DNA of 64,000 nucleotides from Hydractinia symbiolongicarpus (lineage: Eukaryota; Cnidaria; Hydrozoa; Anthoathecata; Hydractiniidae), in the NCBI RefSeq assembly GCF_029227915.1, contig NC_079879.1:24196501-24260500 (forward strand). The letters are read 5' to 3'. The position numbers were made by a program, and so were the translations under genes. The notes beneath the pieces are model-generated. The model saw only the letters and a program-made list of their open reading frames with translations, was not told the origin of the DNA and searched no databases. This document shows positions 38,150 through 50,689 of this stretch, one piece after another (position 1 is the stretch's first letter; each line of letters opens with the position of its first letter).

Positions 38150-38225
38150 CCGCACGTGGTGTAGTGGGTTTGTCTGCGGCTCCTAGTTCTGGGTACCGCG
38201 GATCGAATCCCGCTCACTGATTTTT
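38150..38225 (+). repeat. tRNA-like SINE head
   Basis: Contains cgtggtgtagtgggtttg (A box) and cggatcgaatcccgc (B box) at tRNA spacing. It interrupts the Helitron relic. Confidence 0.6.
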
Positions 38226-39904
38226 GTATTTGATAATAATAACCAGTGTACAACTAGCGGAAAATCAAACATTATCTAACATTACACCCTCAGCTGGACC
38301 TTCTGATTCAGAATCAACATGTTCTTCTATCAACTGTGCCACATCTTCATTTTCTTGATCTGAAAATTGAAGATAAATTTGAGCGCATATTTATTAATGT
38401 TTTCTCAATTAACTCTGCACAAGATACAAACACTTGTTTGTTTCTATTAACAATATCAACAACACCAGAAGTCGAACAATTAAGATCCTTGTCATCTCGA
38501 AATGGATTAAATACAAAGAACAAATCATGTGCGTATTTCTCAGGATACTTATGTCTATTTGGTACAAAATAACGCAATATTGCTTCAACCGTACAGCATT
38601 TTCAATTTTTCTTTTGAGTTCACTGCAAGGATATAATTTAGGAAATTACAGCTGGTATTCTCAGCTTCAAATAGCTCATCCCGTAAAAACATCTGACTCG
38701 TTACCGTTTACAACATTATCTATCGCAGGCAAGCAAAGATGTGCTATCCATAATATTATACTTTATCACCTATAAATATAGCATTTGGTCTATCAGTGTA
38801 ACGATATATCATGTTACGTTTAAACATATCAACATAGTCTTCAAAATATCAACATTGCCTTTAAAATATCAACAATGTCATCGAGTTCTTCCTTGCTGTG
38901 ATGTATTCTAAAGCGATTCTTAGAAAGATTACTGTTTGCAAAAACTACACCTTGAACGGTCTTTCTAAGCCACAACTCAGGCATTAAAATATAAACTGTT
39001 TCAAAACTAAATATTATTTTTATTAGGATAGGCTCCAGCTCTTATTTTCTCAATGTCTGCATTATTTAAAATGAAAGCTTCTTTTCCTTCTTGCTTCATT
39101 GCTTCAGAAGTTTTATCTTCAAATTTTTAAAAGTAAACACATGTATTAAACAGCCTGTAATAATTTAAAACAGACTGCAAATCAATATCGGCTTTTCAAG
39201 CCACTAAACCTTTATTAAAATAAAAAAGCCAAAATTTTGTGAACTTTTAAGGTAAATTTGGATCTTATTGTTATAAGAGGTAGAAAGTGCCTCACAAAGT
39301 TATCTTTACAAATCCCTAATTCTTGAAGAATCTTTTTTAGTGTTGGGTCTTGTTGGAAATTATTTCTTTTTCGAGGATCCGGATTTTTCTCAATGTATTC
39401 TTTAATCACAACAAGTACTAGCTTGTTCTTTTCTAGAATTTTTGTTTTTTTTATTATATTTTATCTTTTGTTAATGGAATAGCAATAACAGTATGATCTG
39501 TGAAAAAACTGCCAAAATAGTATTTACAATTTTGATTCTTGTACTTTCGACAGGGACTTAGAATAAGAACGAATTTGATATGTAATTACCAGCTGGTGAC
39601 ACTCGGGATCTGTATCAATATCAGGAACACACGCCCTAATTATAGGATCAAGAAATGCAATATATATGTCAACATTTTTTTCACTTAATACATTTAAAGC
39701 CCATAAAAAAGAATTAATATGAGGACTTTCACAAGCTTAAAATTAAACATGAATCACATAATAGTTACCTTTGCCAAAAGGCCCATCAACCACTATTTTC
39801 TTGGAAAATGATTAAACGCTGTGTTGGAAATGTCTAACAAGCAGCACTGGATCAGAATTTAAATAAGTGCATTGCTCAAAATAAGTTCATTCCACCTTAT
39901 CTGC

Positions 39905-39990
39905 ACAAGGTGGCGCGTGGCCTTGTGGTTATGAAGCAATCACAAAGTCCGTGGTTCGGTCCACAGCGCAGGCATGTTTAGCAAGTGCCT
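39905..39990 (+). repeat. tRNA-like SINE head
   Basis: Contains gcgtggccttgtggttatg (A box) and gtggttcggtccacagcgc (B-box region with pairing arm). It splits the Rep-domain coding of the Helitron relic. Confidence 0.55.
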
Positions 39991-42024
39991 TTACCACAGC
40001 TACGCGTCAACCCATGCAATGTGAGGAAAATTGGGTCCGTATTACCAGTGTATACTTAATGTATACTTTCAAACACAGGACCCACATTGATAACAGTGTT
40101 TCCAACACTGAAGTGGTTATATCTTGTATAAATATTGGGAATAACAATAATAATGATAAACCAACCATAGCTAAAACTTCAGAGAGAAGCTTTTTCCAGT
40201 AAGCTTGAGTCCCTTTAACTGCATTTATAAAATTGCAACCTTCATCATCTGCAATAAACGATCTTATAGTATTTACAAAGTTATTGGATAGCATACCAGC
40301 TGTTACACGATTGGAAGTGACATTTTTATTGCTAAAATAATTTTGCTGTTTTAATTCAAATGTAACATGACTGAAAAAGCATAAAAAGTGTAATCAGAGT
40401 CTAAAGCAAATTTATGTTAATAATTTAGTAAGTCTTAATTAAAAAAATATTTTTTATCCATTAAAACTGATAGAGGTGTCACACTTCCCCCCGGAGCAAT
40501 TACTGCCCCTCCTGGTTGTGGAACATTAGAAAAGAGCACAGTTTCTGACGTCCCTACTTTAAACTGATACAGTGGATTATCAGAGTCTCTACCATTTATA
40601 AGAATTTCAGAAATATGTATTTCTGACTGTATTCCAATTGGTACCTCAATAGGTTCAACTAAGGATAAGACATCGGCCGAAATCTGACCTATTTCCATTG
40701 TTATATCTTGGTACAAATGGTTATTCCTTTCAAGCACTGTAGTACTGCCTAAACGTTATCTGTTGAAGCAGCTTCAAAGTAAACATGACCTTTGTAAGTT
40801 AACTTGCGTTTTAATTTTAACATTACAATACCATTACTATCAGCTCTTTGAAGTAACGTTCGTGTTATATTAACAGTGTCTATTGGCACATTGCAAATAC
40901 CGTCTTTCTGTTTTGGAATTTGTCCTCTAGGCATAATTTTGAGCTTTTTAAATGGAGTTACTCTGCATAATAAAACTTTTTTAAGTCTGTTTAAATTTGC
41001 TAAATCATTAGAAAAATAATAAATATCAAGTTTATTCCAAGCAGCTTGTGTAGGAATTTCGGAGTTTTTTAAATTTGTAACAAATGTAAAACTTTCCATT
41101 AGAGCTTGTAACGTCAAAAATATGTACACATATTTAGCAAGGTAAAAAATTAAAACTGACCTGTAATAAAGACACAGGTTTCAGATTACAAAAATATAAA
41201 ATAGCCCTTCTTTTGTCCTTTCAGTGAATCTTTTTATCTTGTCTTTTGAGCTTTGATTTAGACTTAACATAGCTGTCTCGCTTTTTCCTTAATATAGTTT
41301 CATGCATTTCAGTCCCAACAAAACTTGCACATACTTTCACACCTAAAACATCTGCACACTTTTTTACATTTAGCTTATCTGGTTTGTTCGTGCTCAGGTG
41401 TTCTAAACACTTCAGCTCGTTTTTCACATTTCACTTTTTTAATTCGCTTATCTTCAGGTTATCCTACATTCCGCATATTTCAAACTGCATTTTTCATACT
41501 TTTTGTTACTGTGATAGCCACTGTTATGTTTAGCAAATGAAATTTTATTTTTTATCCTTTTACTATATTTAGGAATGGAAGACAAAACGTCAGAATAATT
41601 TCTGGATTTATTAATTTTGATACATAGTATCTCAAACTCATATTTGCAAAATTAGCATCAAAATGGTTAGAATATTGACACTTAATGTGCTTTTGTACAT
41701 CACTAAATGTTTTTAAGATAAAAGAATTGGACTTCAACCAACAGCTAATGTACCATCACTATCCCGACCGTGTGAATCGAATAAAAAAATATTTCTAAAC
41801 AATTTGGATTTGGCTTGAACAAAAAAGTTTTTGTCCAAATCACTGCGAAGCTAACTTCATCAGTGAAAAACATTACACTGCTTCCGATATGGTTGGCTGT
41901 TTTGTGATTAACAAAATTGTCATATGGTCTTATCAATTTTTTAAAAATGTGATAACTTTTCAATCTCAGCATCACTTTCTTCAATAAGTGCAAGGTAATT
42001 TTTTTATAAAAAGTGCCGATTTTT

Positions 42025-42252
42025 TTTCTAATCTTTATTATAATGCCGTATACGTCTGTCCATCCGTCCGTCTGTCTGTCACGAAAAATGGTAGCTTAGC
42101 TGGGACGGGCGAGCCCGTGGATTTTTGCACGGGCTAACGACTAGTCTATATTATAATGCCCGTATACGTCTGTCCGTCCGTCCGTCTGTCTGTCATGCAA
42201 AATAGCTTAGCTGCGAAATAGCTTAGCTGCGACGGGCGAACGACTAGTTTGA
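42025..42252 (-). repeat. GCCCGTGG-hairpin repeats with (CCGT/CTGT) microsatellite, two units
   Basis: Two adjacent units, each with attataatgcc(c)gtatacgtctgtcc, a ccgtccgtctgtctgtc run, and tagcttagctg...gacgggcga. The first ends in gcccgtggatttttgcacgggctaacgactagt. Same family as 18653 and 50997-51288. Confidence 0.75.
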
Positions 42253-42270
42253 ACAATTAATCATCTTTCA

Positions 42271-42504
42271 CTACCACATAATATAAATTAAATAATTTTC
42301 AGACTGAATTTTTTTTATTACAGGCACATTGCAGACTGCTACTTTCACTGAATCTAAGATCACCCTGACGAAAAAAGTTAAAACAACTTTTCCGCAAAGC
42401 GGAGGACTTGGTCCAGGGTTTATTTCAACATTACCAGTCAAAATTAGCAAAAGAAGTAGAAATACACACAAACAGGAATTGTGCATGCTTGTGGTGATAA
42501 GCAT
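42271..42504 (-). pseudogene. 2A-like leader of a retroelement, copy A
   Basis: The minus-strand frame from 42504 encodes a hydrophobic leader (SCLCVFLLLLLILTG) ending in NVEINPGP, close to the 2A ribosome-skipping consensus (D-V/I-E-x-N-P-G-P) except for Asn in place of Asp. It is followed by SPPLCGKVV, then degenerates. Hydrophobic leaders ending in 2A-like motifs are known at the N-terminus of non-LTR retrotransposons of sea urchins and cnidarians. No reverse transcriptase follows, so this is a fragment. A second copy lies at 50785-50880. Confidence 0.6.
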
Positions 42505-43684
42505 AACAAATTTACAGCTCTGTATATCTAGCTGGCTTTCTTATATTTGTTGGTAAATAGTGGCCAGTAGCAACAATATTTGCACAGTTAATTAGCCAGT
42601 ATTGTATCAAAATGTTCAACCAATGATTTAGATCAATTTTGAAAATTTGCTTCAGCGTTAGTATCGGTTCTAACACCGAACCTAGGAGAGATAGTGGGGA
42701 CAGGCCAATGAGGGGCAAGAGCGAGGAAGGAAAATATATTTGAAAGAAACAATAGCGAGCTATAGAAACTAAGTAAAATTGTTTAATTTCCCTTGTGGGG
42801 AATTTAGCTAACTTCTGCGCAATTTAATTCCACGAACATACCTTTCCCGAATTTTATAAATTATAATAATTATGACGAAATCCAAAATTTTATAATGGTC
42901 CTGTGCTCTTCAAATATGGATATTCAAATAGAAAATTATTTATCATGACAGTTTTTAGAGCAATATAATATTCTGGTTGAATTTATTATTTTAAAAACGA
43001 GGCTATTCTTAGGAAGCTCGGCTATATGGAGGGTTTGACCGTAACTTTCAGCTTCGAATTGAGGCACTTAACGTACAGAAATATTTACAAAATTAAGTAA
43101 TTTGTTATACCTTTTACTAAGAAATCTAGGGATAAGAATCATTTTTAATATCGACCTCTTTAATTGCGTTTAGCATAATTAGGAATTCGAGAAATGTCTA
43201 TTGCAGCTAAAATCACCAAATACTTGTTCCCCAAAATCTTGGTTTAGAATAAGATAACTCAAATAGGTCGATCAACTTGGTTTAAAAGTTGAGTCAGTTT
43301 ACAATATGTTGAAAATGAAAACCTGTATCAGTGTAAAGAAAATATATTAAAAAAAAACAACAAAAAAATATTACAAAGACAATGCTTTAAGGCCCATTTT
43401 CGTCAGTTTGTTGATTGATTGAGTGTTAATCTTCCTTTCACGGTACCATTTACTGTCTGAATTGTTGATCAAACATCCATATCTTAAAGCTTTTGCTGTG
43501 ACTCCTATATTCGAAAGATAGAATTGGTTACTACGAAAGCAGAAGAAGAAATAAAGAAATTAAAAACAACAACAAATAAATAAAGAAGTAAACAAATAAT
43601 CATATTTAAGGACGGAAATATAAGAATGACAACACACATGAAAATATACGTTCTATCTTATTTAGGCAATTTTAGAATATTCAC

Positions 43685-44796
43685 CTAGCAAGGTCCCGAT
43701 GTTTGCATCTTGATAGTCCAATTGTGTTTGCAAGATTCAGTTAGTAATTCGCACATGTTGTAAGTCTTGCCATTGGATCCACATACAATCCTTTTTCTCG
43801 CCCTCTCACCGCATCGAAATTCACAAGGACCTAAACAAAGAATAAAAAATGGCTCATTCTCTCCTGCCATTGTGCAACTATATTACATTACGGTCGAAGA
43901 CACGTATATCATTGTTTTAACTTGCTTGCCTGCCACACAAGCGGTTAGCGGTTAGGAAATAGCACAGAATTGTATACTTATTATGGTTTCATGCTCACGG
44001 ATTTTGGCCAAATTTGCAAAATGCTACCATGTTGTTAAAATCATAACAAGAAATTGACATAGTTTGTTGTCGAAGTAGTTAGACAACACAAAGAGCTGTA
44101 TTTCTTATAAAAACTCCTAAAATATCTTAAATTTAATGCTGTCTCCATTAAATTTATATGTCATATTTTTGCATGCTTCTACAAAAAAATATACCTGGCC
44201 TACATAAAAAACAAGTTGGATTTTTTTCGTACAGAAAAAATAATTTAAAAACAGATTAAGTGCTTATATAAGAGTAAATATGTATATCAAATGTTTCTCT
44301 CATTTTGAGGTATTTTTGATCATTTAGAATGATATTTAAAATTAGGTATTGATTAAGATATTGCTTATAAAATGTGGTGCTTAAAATTTAATGTAAAAAA
44401 GCGAAGCTGTTTTGTAATCTCTTTAAGCTTTTTAATTTTAAAAATGAAGAACAAATCAAACAAAATGAAAATAGAAAGTGAATTTCTTTAAAGGGTGAAA
44501 TGTTTTCTTAATTAGTTTCAACTTCTGCATTTACCATGTGTTTGGTGGCTAACAAAATACGATGACTATTGGTAAAGAGTAGATTTGACATCAATAACAA
44601 ATAGGTAAAAAAAGGTTGGTACGAAACAAATTCGACAAATAATCTTACCTTTAGGTTTCGTTGTTGTAGTAATTGTTGATTTTGTCGTTGTGGAGATGCC
44701 TGACAAGGGATAGTTGTTTTTTTCTTCTACAGGTGCTGCGTACACAGAAGCCAAAAAAAAGCTCAGTGTTAGAACTATTACAAACTTAGGAACCAT
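43685..44796 (-). CDS. Secreted single-domain Kazal inhibitor A, 97 aa, two exons
   Basis: Exon 1 is 44796-44649 (donor gtaagatt) and exon 2 is 43830-43685; the codon Gly is split across the intron and the frame closes at TAG. Residues 1-21 are a signal peptide (MVPKFVIVLTLSFFLASVYA). A Thr-rich linker follows to about residue 49. The Kazal domain is CEFRCGE...VCGSNGKTYNMCELLTESC...GPC, with spacings 3, 9, 9, 6 and 13 between its six Cys. The usual invertebrate form has 7 and 10 in the second and third gaps. By Kazal convention P1 is two after the second Cys, here Glu, which would point to Glu-preferring serine proteases (inference). Paralogue B lies at 52.7-54.0 kb. Confidence 0.88.
43890..43965 (-). 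repeat. Truncated SINE, family 1, in Kazal A intron
   Basis: Matches ttgcttgcctgccacacaagcggttagcggttagga in the complete copy at 52.9 kb. Both copies lie just upstream of the Kazal exon, so the SINE was there before the gene duplication. Confidence 0.6.
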
Positions 44797-44864
44797 TTTC
44801 TTTATATCAAATGACTATCTTCTATGAATGTGTCTTTATGCTTCTACAAACTCTCCATGTTCAC

Positions 44865-44872
44865 TATTTATA
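44865..44872 (-). promoter_or_regulatory. TATA box of Kazal gene A
   Basis: TATAAATA on the minus strand about 70 bases upstream of the ATG. The same box with following AGT...AC..TG lies upstream of Kazal gene B (54120-54127), so the promoter was duplicated with the gene. Confidence 0.65.
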
Positions 44873-44999
44873 ATAAAAGTGCGTCCTGATCGACGTAAAG
44901 TTTAAGGTCAAGTAATGTCTAGCTGATGTCATCATACGTTATCATCCCACTTTTTTGTGGGATGTGTCATCCGTTGGTGATATATAATCTCTGTGCCCA

Positions 45000-47900
45000 C
45001 GGGTGAAAAAAAGAAAGGAACAAAACAAACTCACCGTGTATCAAAAGAAAACGTGAAAATTAAAAAAAATTTTGTGTTTTCGCCAAATACTCCAACCGTA
45101 TTTCTAGAAATGAAGAATATATTTTTCACTTCATTACTTTGTAGTGTTCTTTATTCCATTTCAATCCTTGACCTTTGCCTTTACGGAAAAAAGAATTAAA
45201 GTGCGTTCAAAAAGTTTTTAATTTCCTAACGAAACTTCCTTTCCGTTGTGACCGGGATATTACAAGTTTAATGCTACTACTATTACTTCCTGTAGCTACA
45301 CGATTTCCGGTTTGTCTCGATTTTATTATCAAATCTTGGGTCTATGAAATCTACTATTGCTTTATTTCACCTAAGGCAATGCCTTTAGCCAATTAACAGA
45401 AGCCGTGTTTTTTAGTTAAAATATCAGAACGGAGCCTAGAACGATGATTGTGGAGGATTCTTTATGTTTAAAAACTATTTGTCAGCGAAAGATTGTTACA
45501 TCAGCGCACGAAAGTCGGGCTAATGGCGGTGAAAAAAAATGTCAGCACTGAGGACAAAAACAACATCTAAAATCATCTTAAATATAACCTTGGACATCCA
45601 AACATAACTGTACGTGCATTTTGTATCCACAATGTATTCAATATATTTTTATGTATATCATTCACCACGCCGTTAAATTAAGCCTTTTGATAAAGTAAAC
45701 TGTAGCTGTGTTCTTCTAAATTTGGCATAAAAATCTACAAGTTTATTACACACAAACCCAGTCTAACCAACGATATTTACTTTGAAATCTTTTTACAGGT
45801 ATTAATTAATTTCTTAAAGCTAGCATCTAGTATTTTTTACCAAATATAGCTAATCGTGTTGTCCTTTTTTCCACGTCATTTACTGATATTTAATATACTT
45901 CACTGACTGATGCTAGTTTTACCGCCAAAATGAATACTAAAAAAATGTTTTGTTTTTATAATAAATAGCAATAAAAAAGTAGCAAATTTCATGGTAACAA
46001 AAGTAATTGTTCATTGGATTTCATGGAACACCTATATCAAAAACGCGGTAAAAATCACCGCTGCATTTGTAATGTGCGGCTGCTTTTTTCTTTAAAGAAT
46101 TTCTTACATTCGGTCTGCAATATCTTCAGCGAATCTTATTCGGCTGGTCCCGAGTTTTTATCGATTTTTCCCTGCATACGGATGTTGAAAGACGCGGCTG
46201 CACTTTACAAAACAAAAGAAAAAACAGATTTGGAACAAGACAGAATGTATTCTCTAAAGTTGCCCTGTAACACAAATTTTCTCTGTACCTGGCGGATGCA
46301 TCATAGCTATAATGTTATAAGGACAAGTTTTTAGGTTATAAGCTGACCTTTATTTTTTACAAATATAAAAACGCAGCTTCGTGTAAATACTCATAAAGGT
46401 TGGTTTTTATGCAGCGGTTTTGTCACTATAGCGCGAAAAGCGCAGGCATATTTTGACTCGGATTGTAACTCAATATTTATAGAGTGCTTTTTTATAATAA
46501 TACCCGTTATCTGTGAGCAAAAAATGGTAGCTGAGTGAATTCTCGTGTTTTTTTCCGAGTTTTGTCCGAGTTTTCATTCACAGAGCATGTGTTGAGCGAT
46601 ATTGCAGAATATAAAGGTAATCTAGATGCATTGATTTTTTCTATGACGTTTCACCTAAATGACTCAACAGCAATTGCATAGCACCAAAAACACTTTCTTT
46701 ATCGAAAGTACGTCTTTTTTCTAATGCGGAAAATATGTAATTAGAATTTCTACAAATCAGAATGACATGAAGACGCTGACCCTCATTTCGTCATATACAC
46801 TTCTAATGACTAAATGAATAGTTGTTACTCTTTCGGCAAAAATTTTAAATTTCTGACAAACATATGTCCATATAAGTGAAATTAGCCAAACATGTGAGAT
46901 TTTATTTTGACCAGTTTTGTATCACATCATAAGTTTTAACATTTCGATAGGCTCCCCTTCACACAACTTGTTTGGGAAATTTTTTTCCTATAATAATTTC
47001 TGACTATTTGTGTCTATCAATTTGTGTTGATCAATTTAGCATCAATCTATGTCATTGTCATATGTATAATAAATACTTCAAGGATAAAAATTATTCGTAG
47101 AACTTTACAAAACTTTTATTTGCAGATTAGTGGTCTAAAAATGACTACGTTTTTTTCGGAACTTTGCAGAGTTAATTTTTGCGGACCCCGAAAATTTAGT
47201 AATTTAGTGGAGTCAATATAAGTATTTTTTACAAAGCTTCAGACATAAAGGTTTTTTTAAATGAGGAACTGAAAACTTTTTGGCTTAGGCTACAGCAAAT
47301 CGTATTAAAAGAAATTTGCTTGAAAATAAATTTTTACCTTAATGGGGACACAAAACGGCTCAAGTAAGATCTCCCTAATTGATGTTGCTCTCCATTCTCG
47401 CACATTTTAAATAATATTGTGTAATAACCATACCACTTACATGGCCCAAATACCAGAAATTATACCTACTTTATCATAAGATTAAACATAAGTTATTAAC
47501 AAATAATTACATTTTATCATTTTCAACTTTTTCAATGGTATTTTTCAACAAATAGAGACTACACATTTCAGAATTTTTTTTGACGGTAAGTACGATACAT
47601 TCTGCTAAATACAATAGATAACAGTAAAATCGGATGATTGTTTTGACGAGGAAGCAGAAAAGCACGAGGGACGTTATCTTTATGAATCCCCTGCTAAATT
47701 GCCGTAAGAAATTAGAAGCATTGTTGTTGCTTTAACTGGCTTTAATTTGAGCAAAGGATTTCATAAAATTCGTGTGGTGCGCAATAGTTTCAGGAAGAAC
47801 TAAAATTAGGACGGTTAAGCCTAACTTAGTGTTTGGGGGAGGGGCGGGGGGGGGGTGGGGGGTTGTAAACTTCACTAGTAGTTCAGGGTCTTGGAAAGCA

Positions 47901-48075
47901 ACACCTTTTACCGCTCTTCAACAGTTAAGTAGCTTAAAATTAACTCCCATGCTTATCCATTCAAGTTTTGTTAGTTGTTATTTTGTCAACTTGTAACGGA
48001 AATTTACGCAAGTCACAACGGCATTCTTCCGGACAGCAATATCGTCATTACTATCTGCTATAAAATTTGCACTGC
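45000..48075. other. No gene recognised
   Basis: Apart from the stretch 45020-45200 (related to 53060-53280 near Kazal gene B) and a G-rich run at 47836-47862, I see no gene. The frame at 46014-46334 has no recognisable domain. Confidence 0.4.
47836..47862 (+). repeat. G-rich run, potential G-quadruplex
   Basis: gggggaggggcggggggggg-type sequence with four or more G-runs on the plus strand, in otherwise AT-rich surroundings. No gene start lies immediately next to it. Confidence 0.7.
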
Positions 48076-48079
48076 CTTT

Positions 48080-48960
48080 CCAGCCTATCTTCACTAGGCC
48101 TATCTTGACATCGATGCCACCGGCTAAAAAACACCTGGTACAGGTTGGTGAGTTTTGTATTGCAACTAGTTTACACCCGACATGGATAATTTATTTACGC
48201 GGTATAATATATGTAACGATTTGCTATAAAGATGGTGGATTTTGTTAAAAAAAACATTGAAACAAAAGAAACTACCCGACTATGAGAAATTTTCAGAAAG
48301 ACTTATTAAAAAGCGTGAGTTAAACAATACATATTTTTAAAATTGTTGACATTCTAAATTAAAAAATGTTCTTTTTAAAGCTTTGTATATAACATGATCT
48401 TTGGAAGTATAGCTAGGTGAGAAAACACATATACCAAGCTAGCTTTCTTGCCAACATTGTACATAGGCAGGTGTGAAAAGATTAATCAAATTAATCGTTA
48501 TTGTCTTTAGTAGGCCGACATCGTTTCAGAACTGAGGCAGGCAGTGTTCTTTGTCTTGTTTAGAATCCCCTAACAGTCAATTTTACTAATACAATTCTGG
48601 GCATGTGAAACAGACTTTGACCCTTTGGATTGTGTTCATCAGTAGTGAATCTATCAGGCTAAAGCATACTATTTTAATGTTTGAACGGAGTCTATGTTGC
48701 TTCTGGGAAGACTTTTACCATAGTTTAACAAGTTGCGAGGAGAAGGGAGAAAGGTTTCTAAGCGAGTTACTTAAATTTCTAATCTAATTTTAAACCTGCT
48801 GTTAACAATTAGGTTGCTTATAGAAAAATTCTCAGCTAACATTTATAAGACGCTTTATAACATTCTATTTTATACGTAGCTAGCTAGCTATCTAAACTAG
48901 CTTTGGTTTTGTTTTTCTTTCCTTATTGAATATACAGCCAGCTAGCTATAGATGCCCCAG
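48080..48960. repeat. Dispersed ~1.4 kb repeat, copy 2 (inverted)
   Basis: Inverted relative to 32690-34110, with matching words in reverse order (see that entry). It ends in a tagctagctagc-rich stretch. Confidence 0.65.
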
Positions 48961-48964
48961 TCTC

Positions 48965-50680
48965 ACTACTTTGTAAAATATAAAAACCAGCCAGCTAACT
49001 AGCTAGCTAGTTATGTTATGTACCAGTATAACCCAACAAAATCAACTTTTTCTAATCACATGTTACCACATTCTATTGATAAATAATGATTTTTAAAAGA
49101 TTTCATCACTATATTTGTTACTATATAGGGTGAAAAAAATAACTTTGTTTGAAATGAAACGTTCTAGAGTAAAGCAATCAAGATCCATTGTCCTCGTCAT
49201 GAACACATGAAGAACAAGGAGCCGATCAAGTTGCTTTTACTAGCCGGAGAAAATGTAACAGCGAGACAAATCATTATTTTTTTTCATAGTAACTAATATA
49301 CTGGTTTATGAGCAGTACCAGGGTCTTGTTAGCCGTCAAGTAAGCGCTAGCGGCTCCGACATCAGCAAATTCCAAGGAAGAGGTTGCTCAGTTTTGATAA
49401 CTGCACGCATGTACTTCCAGAAACTCTAAACTTATAAGCAAAACTTACCTATTTTTTTATTATTGCGTCAATATCTAAATGTCATGCATAAAATTAGCAT
49501 AAAACTTAAAAGGCAAAAAGAATTAATCAGCAAACGTGTTGTTTCTGAGCCCTGGTATTCGTCCAATTTTTATGTCAAGAATAAAATACTGTTAATCCTA
49601 AAAATATTATTTTCTATCAAATCAAAAAATATAAAAAAAAATACCAAAGAATTTATAAAATTCTACCAATTATACAAATGAAATCCTGCAAAAGTCTTGC
49701 AATGCTTATTTAAGGCTTTACTTTAAGGCAAAAAATTTTCGCGGCAGGAAATTTTCGCGGACATTTCAATTTCGCGTTTGTTTCGCGTTTGTTTCGGACA
49801 AAATTTCCAGGCATTTCCAGGCATTTCAATTATTCGGTTGAAGCATAATTACGAAATTTGCAGCATTTTAATTTCGTGGTTCGACGAAAAAATTGGATTT
49901 CTTGACATTTTAATTTCGTGATTCAGAGTGTTTATTTACTTTGTAATATGTAGAAATTAGTTAATAAAGACGTAAAAACAATCAATTAAATATATCTAAT
50001 TTTTGTAGCAAACCTTTTATTTCCTTATTATAACAATTTCTGTGAATTCAGCAATTAAGTCGGTGAGGTTTCGTTGTGACTTTCAAAACCTTTTTTTTTT
50101 TATATCACTCTTATCATCGGATGCGCAAGGACCAAAGGAGTTGTCGCTTGTCATCTGTCAATTCCAGGAACTAACTGAAATCGATATCAGTTGATGTGTG
50201 AAGCCAAAATCTTCTTTATGAATTTAATTCTTGCTGACACCCATACTGATAATTTGACCCAGCAAAATTTCATACTACAGCCCAAAGTTTTTCCGGCTAA
50301 ATTCTAAAACAGGAGGGGCCTGCCATTTATTTCTCATTGGTGGTAAAAAATAGTTTTCTTCAATTAATTCCGCGGTTCGTGTCTAAATTTATTTTTCGCA
50401 ACATTTTAATTTCGCCTAAAAACCATTTTATATGATTACAACCACTACTAGAAGAGAAGAAAATGTTTGTGAAAGAAACTTTTTGTGGAAGAAAGTTTTG
50501 CGATTCAGCGTTAGTGTAAAATATTTGCGGAAATATTTTGTGAATTTTCCAAAAACCTAAAAAACACAATTTTTTTCCATTATTTTTTGTTTTTGTCCAT
50601 CATAGTCATAAAAGATTGGTGTTGAGTTGTCATCAACAAGGCTTGTTTTTCTTGTGCAAAGTGGAGGTAGAAATAGAGAA
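48965..50680. other. No gene recognised
   Basis: Includes a stretch rich in tttcgcg and atttcaatttcg words (49725-49925 and again near 50340-50420), perhaps an unclassified repeat, but no paired termini were found. Confidence 0.4.
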
Positions 50681-50689
50681 GATTGAACT

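Larger units (their letters stand above)
37240..41990 (-). pseudogene. Helitron replicase-helicase relic
   Basis: Read from high to low coordinates. An N-terminal segment (about 41820-41745, SHGRDSDGT) is followed by the Helitron-like domain (41020-40760: KIMPRGQIPKQKDGICNVPIDTV, then LKLKRKLTYKGHVYFEA). Next come FVNTIRSFIADDEG with AYWKKLLSEVLAMV (40270-40170), IRWNELI (about 39885), GPFGKGNYY (about 39780), and a Rep HUH region PHINSFLWALN with IAFLDPIIRACVPDIDTDPECHQ (about 39720-39590). RYFVPNRHKYPEKYAHDLFF lies at 38570-38515. The PIF1 helicase P-loop GVAGTGKS is at about 37805 and GDFYQLP at about 37445-37425. The order fits a rolling-circle Helitron. Many stops and frameshifts, plus an HUH motif mutated to H-x-N, show it is inactive. 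A hairpin element and two SINE heads interrupt it. Confidence 0.85.

Noticed and set aside
38150-38225. Functional tRNA gene
   Set aside because: A and B boxes are present, but the acceptor stem does not pair convincingly and the position inside a Helitron relic points to a SINE head. The same reasoning applies at 39905, 9436 and 4795.
42050-42252. CRISPR-like repeat array
   Set aside because: Only two units with microsatellite tails, in a eukaryotic genome; it is a mobile-element family seen elsewhere in the window.
46014-46334. 106-residue open frame as a gene
   Set aside because: No recognisable domain, no promoter or splice evidence, and cysteines not in a known pattern.
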